Assembly: GCF_010682065.1 (NCBI RefSeq)
Contig: NZ_JAAGWG010000009.1
Location: 62,001-126,000 of the forward strand
Direction: 5' to 3'
DNA from: Blastococcus saxobsidens
GTDB lineage: Bacteria > Actinomycetota > Actinomycetes > Mycobacteriales > Geodermatophilaceae
DNA length: 64,000 bases
The position numbers and the translations under genes were made by a program. This document shows positions 52,307 through 59,770 of this stretch, piece after piece. Position 1 is the stretch's first letter; every line of letters starts with the position of its first letter. The notes beneath the pieces are model-generated. The model did not search any database. It had not been told where the DNA came from and worked only from the letters and a program-made list of their open reading frames with translations.

Positions 52307-52606
52307 ATGGCCACCGACTACGACGCCCCGCGCCGCAACGAGACCGACGAGCTCGGCGAGGACTCGCTGGAGGAGCTCAAGGCGCGGCGGGCCGAGGCGC
52401 AGTCCTCGTCCGTCGACGTCGACGAGACCGACTTCAACGAGAACCTCGAGCTCCCCGGCGCCGACCTGTCCGGCGAGGAGCTCACCGTCCGCGTCCTGCC
52501 CAAGCAGGAGGACGAGTTCACCTGCTCGCGCTGCTTCCTGGTGCAGCACCGCACCCGGCTGGCCTCCACCCGGGGCGACCAGCAGCTCTGCCGCGACTGC
52601 GCCTGA
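52307..52606 (+). CDS. DUF4193 family protein
   Basis: A 99-residue actinobacterial DUF4193 protein. The N-terminus is acidic (NETDELGEDSLEELKARR) and a C-terminal zinc ribbon has CSRC and CRDC plus FLVQHRTRLA, recalling RbpA-adjacent and DksA-like ribbons. Cytoplasmic; a transcription-linked role is only suspected. GGAGGAGGGGC lies upstream of ATG 52307. It is the counterpart of Rv2699c in the conserved sigA-dut block. Confidence 0.88.
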   Translation: MATDYDAPRRNETDELGEDSLEELKARRAEAQSSSVDVDETDFNENLELPGADLSGEELTVRVLPKQEDEFTCSRCFLVQHRTRLASTRGDQQLCRDCA

Positions 52607-52607
52607 C

Positions 52608-52668
52608 GAAGGACCCCGTGCCTCCCGCCACTCGCACGCTCGCGGCGGGGCCCTGCACGGGGCCGTTC
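52608..52668 (+). repeat. dispersed hairpin repeat, copy 3 (most symmetrical)
   Basis: It begins two bases after the DUF4193 stop. Outer arms CCCCGTGC and GCACGGGG pair perfectly, and inner arms CCCGCC and GGCGGG pair perfectly around a CTCGCACGCTCGC loop. It could act as a terminator between the DUF4193 gene and the next gene, or be a mobile palindromic element. Confidence 0.8.
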
Positions 52669-52691
52669 CATCCTGCTGCTGAGGGGGACCG

Positions 52692-53576
52692 ATGACGGAT
52701 CACACGGCGCGCACCGGCGCGCCTCGGGACGTCCCGCCCCCGCGGCCGGTCTCGCCGCCCCCGCCGGTGCCCGCCGAGGAGAGCCCGCTGGCCCGGGCGG
52801 GCCGGGCGATCGCCGAGGCGGTGGCCGGCCTCGCCGGCTCGGGCCCCGGACGGTCGGCCGCCGGCGGGCTGCGCGACGTCGTCGGCGCCGTCGCCGGTGC
52901 TGTCGCGGGCGCCTTCGGGACGTCGGGCGAGCAGCCTGCCCCCGACGCGCGGGCGACCGGTGTCCCCGGCCAGGGGACGACGGGCCAGGCGCGCAACCCC
53001 GGGGCGCTGCTGGGAGACCTGCTGGCCGTCACCGTGCCCCGCCTCCCGGTCCGGGACCGGGAGCGGCTGCGGCGGGCCCACCCGGGGTCGTCGGACGAGG
53101 AGATCGCCGATGCGCTCGTCGCCCGGGCCGCCCGCATCACCTCCGGCATCGGCGCGGCCACCGGCGGCCTGTCGGCCGCCCACTGGTTCGCGCCGCCCTC
53201 CCTCCTCGCGGTGCCCCTCGAGCTCGGCGCCGAGACGGTGCTGGTCGCCGCCGTGGAGGTCGTCCTCGTCGCCGAGCTGCACGAGCTGCACGGTCGTCGC
53301 CCGCCCGGCGACGCCGCCGAGCGCGCGTCCGCGTACCTGGGGAGCTGGTCGGAGCAGCGCGCCGTCGACGCCCAGGGCGTCGGCGGGCTGAGCTCCCTCC
53401 TCGGCGCTGCCGGCATGCGCGCGCTGCGCCGCCGGATGACCCGCCGCCTGGCCGGGGCCGTCCCGTCGGCGGCGCCGTTGCTGATCGGTGCCGCGATCTC
53501 CGGGCGCGTGAACCGCCGGGCCACCGAGTCGCTGGCGCAGCGGGTCCTGGGCGGCCTGCGCCGGCCCCCGGCCTGA
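52692..53576 (+). CDS. protein of unknown function with Gly/Ala-rich hydrophobic segments
   Basis: A 294-residue protein not recognised. It has a Pro-rich head (10-30), an Ala/Gly-rich stretch (35-75), a central charged helix RDRERLRRAHPGSSDEEIADALVARAARI (about 118-146), then two hydrophobic segments (about 148-180 and 183-197) and a C-terminal hydrophobic piece near 253-270, suggesting membrane association. AGGGGGACCG precedes ATG 52692. It lies directly after the repeat copy and 27 bp before dut. Confidence 0.7.
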   Translation: MTDHTARTGAPRDVPPPRPVSPPPPVPAEESPLARAGRAIAEAVAGLAGSGPGRSAAGGLRDVVGAVAGAVAGAFGTSGEQPAPDARATGVPGQGTTGQARNPGALLGDLLAVTVPRLPVRDRERLRRAHPGSSDEEIADALVARAARITSGIGAATGGLSAAHWFAPPSLLAVPLELGAETVLVAAVEVVLVAELHELHGRRPPGDAAERASAYLGSWSEQRAVDAQGVGGLSSLLGAAGMRALRRRMTRRLAGAVPSAAPLLIGAAISGRVNRRATESLAQRVLGGLRRPPA

Positions 53577-53590
53577 GTGCCGGCGCCTTA

Positions 53591-53596
53591 TAGGGT
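53591..53596 (+). promoter_or_regulatory. -10 element TAGGGT, leaderless dut
   Basis: TAGGGT ends 7 bases before GTG 53604, with no ribosome-binding site. It supports 53604 rather than the in-frame GTG at 53577 as the true dut start. Confidence 0.55.
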
Positions 53597-53603
53597 CGCC
53601 GAC

Positions 53604-54110
53604 GTGCCCGAGCCCCTCGCCGAGCTGGACGTCCCGGTCCGGCTCACCCCGCCCGACGGCGTCGTGCCGGGCTACGCCCTGCCCGGCGACGCCGGCGCCG
53701 ACCTCGCCGCCGCCGAGGACGTCGAGCTGGCTCCCTTCGAACGCCGGCTCGTCGGCACCGGGGTGGCCGTGGCGATCCCGGAGGGGTACGCCGGCTTCGT
53801 GCACCCCCGCTCGGGTCTCGCCCACCGGCTGGGCCTGAGCCTGGTCAATGCCCCGGGCACCATCGACGCCGGGTACCGCGGCGAGATCAAGGTGAACCTG
53901 ATCAACCTCGATCCCGTTCGCCCGCTGCGGCTGCGCCGGGGCGACCGCATCGCCCAGCTGGTGATCCAGAAGGTGACCCGGGCCCGGTTCGTGCCGGTCG
54001 CCGAGCTGCCCGCCAGCGAGCGCGGCGAGGGCGGGCACGGCTCGACCGGCGGGCACGCGGGCCCGCCGTCCGCATCCATCGATCCACCAGCACGTGAGGG
54101 GCGGAACTGA
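53604..54110 (+). CDS. dut: dUTP diphosphatase
   Basis: A 168-residue trimeric dUTPase, dUTP to dUMP plus PPi. All five motifs appear: PGDAGADL (1), [12 protein letters not shown] (2), [15 protein letters not shown] (3), [11 protein letters not shown] (4) and the flexible-tail [10 protein letters not shown] (5). GTG 53604 is preferred because of the TAGGGT element and the usual N-terminal length. The C-terminal extension of about 18 residues after motif 5 is Pro/Ser-rich. It ends 1 bp before the DUF3710 gene, so the two are coupled. Confidence 0.96.
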   Translation: MPEPLAELDVPVRLTPPDGVVPGYALPGDAGADLAAAEDVELAPFERRLVGTGVAVAIPEGYAGFVHPRSGLAHRLGLSLVNAPGTIDAGYRGEIKVNLINLDPVRPLRLRRGDRIAQLVIQKVTRARFVPVAELPASERGEGGHGSTGGHAGPPSASIDPPAREGRN

Positions 54111-54111
54111 C

Positions 54112-54882
54112 ATGCCGTTCGGACGGCGCCGCAACCGCATCGACCGCAGCCTGCGCGAGCGCGGGGTTCCCCCGGAGCCGCAGCAGCGGGTCCGGGACGT
54201 GCCGGCCACCTCGGGGCCCTGGGACGAGGGCGATGCCCCCGACGACGGGCTGGCGCGGATCGACCTGGGCGCCGTCCGGCTGCCCGCGATGCCGGGCATG
54301 GACCTGCGCGTCGAGCTCAACCAGCAGCAGAAGGTCATCGCCGCGACGCTCCGGCACGGTGAGTCCCTCCTGCAGGTGTCGGCCTTCGCCGCGCCCCGGG
54401 CGACCGGGATCTGGGACGACGTCCGCACCGAGCTCGCCCGCAGCGCCTCCGGTCAGGGCGCCTCGCTGCGCGAGGTCGAGGGCCCCTTCGGAACCGAGCT
54501 CGCCGGCACGATGATGGCGCCGGTCCCGGCGCAGCCCGGCCAGCCGGCGCCGCAGCCGGTCCGGCGCGCCGCCCGGTTCCTCGGTGTCGACGGCCCGCGC
54601 TGGTTCCTGCGCGGGCTGATCACCGGCCCGGTGACCAAGGACGCGCCGGTCGACCAGGCGGAGCTGGAGACCGCGTTCCGCGGCATCGTGGTGGTCCGCG
54701 GTGCCGAGCCGATGCCGGTGCGCGAGCCGCTGCCGCTCACCCTGCCCGCCCAGGCCGCCGCCCAGCTCGCCGCCCAGCAGCAGGCGGCCCAGCAGCAGGC
54801 CCCCCAGCAGCAGGCCCCCCAGCAGCAGGCGCCCCGGCAGACCCCGCCGCCGGGCGAGCGGCCCGGCGCGGGCCCCGCGTGA
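54112..54882 (+). CDS. DUF3710 family protein
   Basis: A 256-residue actinobacterial DUF3710 protein. It has a basic N-terminus (GRRRNRIDRSLRERG), the core about 45-205 with MDLRVELNQQQKVIAATL, ATGIWDDVRTELARS and PRWFLRGLITGPV, and a Gln/Ala/Pro repeat tail (215-245). It is the partner of dut across the phylum; the function is unknown. ATG 54112 has GAGGGGCGG upstream; GTG 54094 would overlap dut. The tail is encoded by a 15-bp minisatellite. Confidence 0.88.
   Translation: MPFGRRRNRIDRSLRERGVPPEPQQRVRDVPATSGPWDEGDAPDDGLARIDLGAVRLPAMPGMDLRVELNQQQKVIAATLRHGESLLQVSAFAAPRATGIWDDVRTELARSASGQGASLREVEGPFGTELAGTMMAPVPAQPGQPAPQPVRRAARFLGVDGPRWFLRGLITGPVTKDAPVDQAELETAFRGIVVVRGAEPMPVREPLPLTLPAQAAAQLAAQQQAAQQQAPQQQAPQQQAPRQTPPPGERPGAGPA
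54772..54831 (+). repeat. 15-bp minisatellite, four copies, inside the DUF3710 gene
   Basis: Units of the form (G/C)CCCAGCAGCAGGC(G/C) at 54772, 54787, 54802 and 54817 encode repeated AQQQA/PQQQA. Near-identical units imply recent slippage and variable tail length between strains. Confidence 0.85.
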
Positions 54883-54934
54883 GCGGCGCGCCGGCATGAC
54901 AGCGGTCCGCGGACCCGTCTGCGCGGCACCGCAC

Positions 54935-54940
54935 TACGCT
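54935..54940 (+). promoter_or_regulatory. -10 element TACGCT, leaderless OB-fold gene
   Basis: TACGCT ends 6 bases before GTG 54947; no ribosome-binding site is present. Confidence 0.55.
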
Positions 54941-54946
54941 GGGCCC

Positions 54947-55324
54947 GTGACGGAGACCCGACCGGCCGGCTGGTGGTCGCGCACGCTGACGCGACTCACC
55001 GCCGACGACCACAGCATCGACGCCGCCGAGCTGCGCGCCGATGCCGTCAGCGCCGGGTGCGAGCCGGTCAGCTCGTGCCGCAAGGGCGCGGTGGTGACGG
55101 TGACCGGTCGGCTCAAGTCGGTGGTCTACACCCCTCGCGAGACGGTGCCCACGCTCGAGGCCGAGCTGTTCGACGGCTCGGGCTCGGTCACCCTGGTCTG
55201 GCTGGGCCGGCGGCGGATCCCGGGCATCGAGCCCGGCCGGACCCTGACCGCGCGAGGCCGGTTCGCCGCCTTCGACGGCCGCCAGGTCATCTACAACCCC
55301 CGGTACGAGCTGATCTCCTGCTGA
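54947..55324 (+). CDS. OB-fold nucleic-acid-binding protein
   Basis: A 125-residue protein with an OB fold (about 45-120; GAVVTVTGRLKSVVYTP, LEAELFDGSGSVTLVWLGR and LTARGRFAAFDGRQVIYNPRYEL), the RecG/RecN-wedge-like type seen in Rv2694c. It probably binds single-stranded nucleic acid. It starts with GTG, leaderless. A small hairpin follows, then the DUF3159 gene. Confidence 0.85.
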   Translation: MTETRPAGWWSRTLTRLTADDHSIDAAELRADAVSAGCEPVSSCRKGAVVTVTGRLKSVVYTPRETVPTLEAELFDGSGSVTLVWLGRRRIPGIEPGRTLTARGRFAAFDGRQVIYNPRYELISC

Positions 55325-55327
55325 CGC

Positions 55328-55351
55328 CCCCGGCGGTGCGAGCCGCCGGGG
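55328..55351 (+). terminator. short hairpin after the OB-fold gene
   Basis: CCCCGGCGG (55328-55336) pairs with CCGCCGGGG (55343-55351) over a 6-base loop, 4 bases past the stop. It is a possible attenuator before the DUF3159 gene. Confidence 0.5.
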
Positions 55352-55385
55352 AAGCGAGCCGGACGTTCCGACAGGGGAGAGCACG

Positions 55386-56192
55386 GTGACCGCACCACGC
55401 CCGGAGGACGGGCCCGACAGCCCGGCCGACGACAGCGCCCCGGAGAGGTCGACGCCCCTCTTCGACCGCGAGATGCTGCTCCAGCAGCTCGGCGGCTGGC
55501 GCGGCATGGTCGACGCGACCCTGCCCACGGTGGCATTCGTCGTGGCCAACGGCATCGACGGGCTGCGCACCGGGATCTGGGCGGCCGTGATCTCCGCGCT
55601 CCTGGTGTTCGCGCTCCGCCTGGCGCGCAAGGAGAGCATCCAGCAGGCGGTGAGCGGGCTGTTCGCCGTCGGCGTCGCGGTGGCGATCGCCGCCGCGTCC
55701 GGTCAGGCCCGCGACTTCTTCGTGCTCGGCATCGTGCGCAGCCTGGTCATCGGTGTGGTGCTGCTGGCCTCGATCCCGTTCCGCTGGCCCCTGGTGGGGG
55801 TGGCCGCCGAGTTCTTCGCGCCCAGCCACGTCGGGTCCATGGCGGGGCACGTCATGCCGTGGAACCGTGCCCGGCGCGCCGCGGGGACGGCCGAGGTGGC
55901 GCCGGTCCCCGAGCCGGCACCGCCGGCCGCCGATCCGGAGCCGGAGCAGCACTGGCGGGACGACCCCCGGCTGCTGCGCGCCTACGCCTGGCTGACGGTG
56001 CTCTGGGCCGCGACGTTCCTGCTCCGCGCCGGCGTGCAGTGGGTGCTCTACCGGGCCGACGAGGTGGAACTGCTGGGCACCGCGTCGGTCGTCCTCGGGC
56101 TGCCGCTCACCGCCGTCGTGCTCGTGGCGACCTTCTGGGTCGTCGCCCGGCTGCACCGCCACCGCGCGGGTCCTCCCGACCCCGCGGTCTGA
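55386..56192 (+). CDS. DUF3159 membrane protein
   Basis: A 268-residue protein with a soluble acidic start and about six membrane helices (near 44-60, 60-76, 88-105, 115-135, 195-212 and 235-255). Conserved parts are LLQQLGGWRGMVDATLPTVAFV and AAEFFAPSHVG...HVMPWNR. Actinobacterial DUF3159; the function is unknown though it lies beside K+ transport genes throughout the phylum. GGGGAGAGCACG precedes the GTG start. Confidence 0.88.
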   Translation: MTAPRPEDGPDSPADDSAPERSTPLFDREMLLQQLGGWRGMVDATLPTVAFVVANGIDGLRTGIWAAVISALLVFALRLARKESIQQAVSGLFAVGVAVAIAAASGQARDFFVLGIVRSLVIGVVLLASIPFRWPLVGVAAEFFAPSHVGSMAGHVMPWNRARRAAGTAEVAPVPEPAPPAADPEPEQHWRDDPRLLRAYAWLTVLWAATFLLRAGVQWVLYRADEVELLGTASVVLGLPLTAVVLVATFWVVARLHRHRAGPPDPAV

Positions 56193-56205
56193 GCTCGCGC
56201 CGCCG

Positions 56206-56886
56206 TCAGCCGGCGGTGCTGCCGGGACCGCCGGGCGCGAAGACGAACTGCAGCTGGTCCTCGGTGTCGCCGTGCGAGACGAAGAGCAGCTCGTCGCCGG
56301 ACTCCAGCGGCTCGTCGGGCGTCGGGGTGATGACCCGGTCGCCGCGCAGGATGGTGGTGAGCACCGTCTCGCGGGGCAGCGGCACGTCCCGCAGCGGGTG
56401 GCCGACCCAGGGGGTGTCGTTGCCGAGGGTGATCTCGACCAGGTTCGCCGCGCCCTTGCGGAAGCTCATGAGGCGGACGACGTCGCCCACGCTCACCGCC
56501 TCCTCGACCAGCGCGGCCAGGACCCGCGGGGTGGAGACGGCGACGTCGACGCCCCACGCCTCGGTGTAGAGCCACTCGTTGCGCGGGTCCTTCACGCGGG
56601 CCACGACCCGGTTGACGGCGAACTCCGTCTTGGCCAGCAGCGAGACGACCAGGTTGGCCTTGTCGTCACCGGTCGCGGCGACGACGACGTCGCACGTGGC
56701 CAGCTGCGCCTCCTCCAGGGAGGACACCTCGCAGGCGTCGGCCTGGACCCACTCGGCCCCCGGGACCGAGCGGGTGCGCACCTTGCGGCCGTCCTTCTCG
56801 ATCAGCATCACGGTGTGGCCGTTCTCCAGCAGCTCCCCGGCGATGGAGCGGCCGACGGCGCCGGCCCCGACGATGGCGACGCGCAT
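56206..56886 (-). CDS. ceoC: TrkA-type K+ uptake regulatory protein (CeoC)
   Basis: A 226-residue RCK-type protein with the NAD-binding start MRVAIVGAGAVGRSIAGELL, an acidic strand end (LIEKDGRK) and a C-terminal TrkA_C domain (about 135-220). It gates or regulates a potassium transporter. ATG 56886 shares its first base with the ceoB stop (coupling). Counterpart of Rv2692. Confidence 0.9.
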   Translation of the reverse strand: MRVAIVGAGAVGRSIAGELLENGHTVMLIEKDGRKVRTRSVPGAEWVQADACEVSSLEEAQLATCDVVVAATGDDKANLVVSLLAKTEFAVNRVVARVKDPRNEWLYTEAWGVDVAVSTPRVLAALVEEAVSVGDVVRLMSFRKGAANLVEITLGNDTPWVGHPLRDVPLPRETVLTTILRGDRVITPTPDEPLESGDELLFVSHGDTEDQLQFVFAPGGPGSTAG

Positions 56887-57560
56887 CAGTGCCCACCTCC
56901 CTGGGGGCCGTGCTCGACGACCTCGTGCACGCGGGCGGTGAGCTCGTCGGTGACTGCGACGATGAGCTGGTCGCCGTCCTGCAGGACCGTGGTGGCGGTG
57001 GGCAGCATCGCGTCACCGAAGCGCACCAGCCAGGCGGCGCGGGCGCCGGAGGCGCTCTCCAGCTCGGCCAGCCGGTGGCCGACCCAGCCCTCGGTGACGG
57101 TGACCCGCATGAGCAGCACCTGGCCGGTGGGCTCCCGCCACAGCTCGCTGACCTTCACCGAGAGCAGCTCGCGCAGCAGGCGGTTCACCGTCCACGGCAC
57201 GGTCGCGACGCTCGGGATGCCCATGCGCTCGTAGACCTCTGCGCGCTTGGAGTCGTAGATGCGGGCGACCACGTGCTGGACGCCGAAGGTCTCGCGGGCG
57301 ACCCGGGCGCTGATGATGTTGGAGTTGTCGCCGCTGCTCACCGCGGCGAACGCGCCGGCGGAGTCGATGCCGGCGTCGAGCAGGGTCTGCCGGTCGAAGC
57401 CCAGGCCGGTGATCTGCCGGCCGCCGAAGTCCGGGCCCAGCCGGCGGAACGCAGCGGGGTCCTGGTCGATCACCGCCACGCTGTGCCCGATCTGCTCGAG
57501 CCGGCGGGCGATGGCCGAGCCGACGCGGCCGCAGCCCATCACGACCACGTGCACGTTCAC
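56886..57560 (-). CDS. ceoB: TrkA-type K+ uptake regulatory protein (CeoB)
   Basis: A 224-residue RCK protein. MNVHVVVMGCGRVGSAIARRLE is the dinucleotide-binding loop, followed by VIDQDPAAF, GDNSNIISARVARE and a TrkA_C domain (about 140-215). GTG 57560 has AGGGAG upstream. It forms an overlapping pair with ceoC and is divergent from the KimA-like permease gene, an arrangement conserved with Rv2691/Rv2690c. Confidence 0.9.
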   Translation of the reverse strand: MNVHVVVMGCGRVGSAIARRLEQIGHSVAVIDQDPAAFRRLGPDFGGRQITGLGFDRQTLLDAGIDSAGAFAAVSSGDNSNIISARVARETFGVQHVVARIYDSKRAEVYERMGIPSVATVPWTVNRLLRELLSVKVSELWREPTGQVLLMRVTVTEGWVGHRLAELESASGARAAWLVRFGDAMLPTATTVLQDGDQLIVAVTDELTARVHEVVEHGPQGGGH

Positions 57561-57714
57561 TCCCTGCGACGACAGGTCACGCCGGCGCCGTCCGCCCGCG
57601 CATCACCGGGCGCGAAGCTACACCCGGAGCGGGCCGGCCAGCGCGCAGGCGGGGCGGGTCCCCCCGTCGGGGCGAGGTGGGCCGAGTCACCCGCGCGCGG
57701 GCCCTCCCGGTCCG

Positions 57715-57720
57715 TAGCAT
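57715..57720 (+). promoter_or_regulatory. -10 element TAGCAT of the leaderless K+ permease gene
   Basis: TAGCAT ends 7 bases before GTG 57728. The short leader leaves no room for the c-di-AMP riboswitch that precedes kimA in Bacillus. Confidence 0.55.
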
Positions 57721-57727
57721 CGCCGCC

Positions 57728-59770
57728 GTGCCAAGCCTGTCCGACCTCGGACAACTCCCGAAACGCCTCGTCGTCGGTCGTCCTGTGCGCAGCGACCGGA
57801 TGGGGGAGTCGCTGCTGCCCAAGCGGCTCGCGCTGCCCATCTTCGCCAGTGACCCGCTCTCCTCGGTGGCCTACGCTACGCAGGAGATCCTCATCATCCT
57901 CACCCTGGCCGGCACGGCGTTCCTGTACCTGGCGCCGTGGCTCGCGGCGGCGGTCGTCGTCCTGCTGGTGACCGTCGTGCTGTCCTACCGCCAGGTGGTG
58001 CACGCCTACCCCTCGGGTGGCGGCGACTACGAGGTCGCGATGAAGAACCACGGCCAGTTCGCCGGGCTGACGGTGGCCAGCGCGCTGCTGGTGGACTACG
58101 TGCTGACCGTGGCGGTGTCGGTCTCGGCCGGCACCGACAACATCATCTCGGCGTTCCCGTCGCTGAACGAGCACCGGGTGCTGATCGCCGTCGGGCTCGT
58201 GACGCTGCTGGCGGCGGCCAACCTGCGCGGGGTGCGGGAGTCCGGGCGCGCCTTCGCCGTGCCCACGTACCTCTTCATCAGCGGCATCCTGGTCATGATC
58301 GTGACCGGGCTGATCCGCTACTTCGTCACCGACGAGGGCATCACCGCGGAGACATCGGCCTACACGGTCACGCCCGAGCCGGGGTACACCCAGCTGGCCG
58401 GGCTGGCGCTGATCTTCTTCGCGCTGCGCGCCTTCGCCTCCGGCTGCACCGCGCTCACCGGGGTCGAGGCCATCGCCAACGGCGTCCCGGCCTTCCGGCC
58501 GCCGAAGAGCCGGAACGCGGCCACCACGCTGGCCCTCATGGGCGGCATCGCGGCCACCATGTTCGCCGGGGTGACGGCGCTGGCGCTGCTCGCGGGCGTG
58601 AAGTACGTCGAGCACCCCTGCGACCTGGAGGGCTTCGCCGACTGCGAGACCGAGCCGCAGCGCACGGTCATCGCCCAGCTGGCCGCGGCCGTCTTCGGGG
58701 GCGACGGGTCGGTCGGCTTCTTCTTCATCCAGGCCGCCACCGCGCTCGTGCTGATCCTCGCGGCCAACACGGCGTTCAACGGGTTCCCGCTGCTCGGCTC
58801 GGTGCTGGCGCAGGACCGGTTCATGCCGCGGCAGCTGCACACCCGCGGGGACAAGCTCGTCTACAGCAACGGAATCCTCGTGCTGGCCGGGTTCGCCGCG
58901 CTGCTGATCGTGGCCTTCGGCGCCGACGTCAGCCGGCTGATCCAGCTCTACATCATCGGCGTCTTCACCAGCTTCAGCATCGGCCAGTGGGGCATGGTGC
59001 GGCACTGGAACCGGGAGATGAAGGCGGCGCCCGACGCGGCCGCCCGCCGCCGGATGCGCCGCTCGCAGGTCATCAACACCATCGGTGGCTCGCTGACCAG
59101 CGCGGTGCTCCTGATCATCATCGTCACCAAGTTCACCCACGGCGCCTGGCTGGTGCTGCTGGCCATGCCGATCCTGTTCGTGCTCATGCGGGCCATCAAC
59201 CGGCACTACTCGCACGTCTCGAAGCAGCTGGTGCCCGACTCCGACGCCCGCACGCTGCCGAGCAAGGTGCACGCCGTGGTGCTGGTCTCCAAGGTGCACA
59301 AGCCGACGCTGCGCGCGCTCTCCTTCGCCCGGGCGACCCGTCCCGACGCGCTCACCGCCCTGACGGTCAACGTCGACGACGCCGAGACGCGGAGCCTGCA
59401 GTCGGACTGGGAGCGCTACGACATCCCGGTGCCGCTGACCGTGCTCGAGTCGCCCTACCGCGAGATCACCCGGCCGGTCCTGGACTACGTCAAGAGCATC
59501 CGCCGGGACAGCCCCCGCGAGCTCGTCGTCGTCTTCGTGCCGCAGTACGTCGTCGGGCACTGGTGGGAGAACGCCCTGCACAACCAGAGCGCGCTGCGGC
59601 TGCGGGCCCGCCTGCAGTTCCAGCCCGGGGTGATGATCACGACCGTCCCCTGGCTGCTGGAGAGCACGGTCGGCCACGACGACGCCGACGGCCGGCGGGG
59701 CGGCCCGGCTCCCGGGGACCTGCGGCGCGGCTACACCGACGACGAGGTCGACGTGACGCCCTATGGCTGA
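57728..59770 (+). CDS. KimA-like APC-superfamily potassium importer
   Basis: A 680-residue membrane transporter. Twelve membrane helices (about 38-480) are followed by a cytosolic domain (about 510-650). Residues corresponding to the B. subtilis KimA K+/H+ site are present with exact spacing: Asp42 and Tyr49 (SDPLSSVAYATQE), Asp123 and Ser131 (LVDYVLTVAVSVSAGT). The ending HNQSALRLRARLQF also matches KimA. It is probably a high-affinity proton-coupled K+ importer. It is divergent from ceoBC and ends overlapping the TRAM methyltransferase gene by 8 bp. Usually annotated only as amino-acid permease. Confidence 0.87.
   Translation: MPSLSDLGQLPKRLVVGRPVRSDRMGESLLPKRLALPIFASDPLSSVAYATQEILIILTLAGTAFLYLAPWLAAAVVVLLVTVVLSYRQVVHAYPSGGGDYEVAMKNHGQFAGLTVASALLVDYVLTVAVSVSAGTDNIISAFPSLNEHRVLIAVGLVTLLAAANLRGVRESGRAFAVPTYLFISGILVMIVTGLIRYFVTDEGITAETSAYTVTPEPGYTQLAGLALIFFALRAFASGCTALTGVEAIANGVPAFRPPKSRNAATTLALMGGIAATMFAGVTALALLAGVKYVEHPCDLEGFADCETEPQRTVIAQLAAAVFGGDGSVGFFFIQAATALVLILAANTAFNGFPLLGSVLAQDRFMPRQLHTRGDKLVYSNGILVLAGFAALLIVAFGADVSRLIQLYIIGVFTSFSIGQWGMVRHWNREMKAAPDAAARRRMRRSQVINTIGGSLTSAVLLIIIVTKFTHGAWLVLLAMPILFVLMRAINRHYSHVSKQLVPDSDARTLPSKVHAVVLVSKVHKPTLRALSFARATRPDALTALTVNVDDAETRSLQSDWERYDIPVPLTVLESPYREITRPVLDYVKSIRRDSPRELVVVFVPQYVVGHWWENALHNQSALRLRARLQFQPGVMITTVPWLLESTVGHDDADGRRGGPAPGDLRRGYTDDEVDVTPYG

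Noticed and set aside
57561..57727. Possible c-di-AMP (ydaO) riboswitch before the KimA-like gene
   Set aside because: The -10 element lies 7 bases from the start codon, so the mRNA has no leader, and no ydaO-like conserved blocks were seen upstream.
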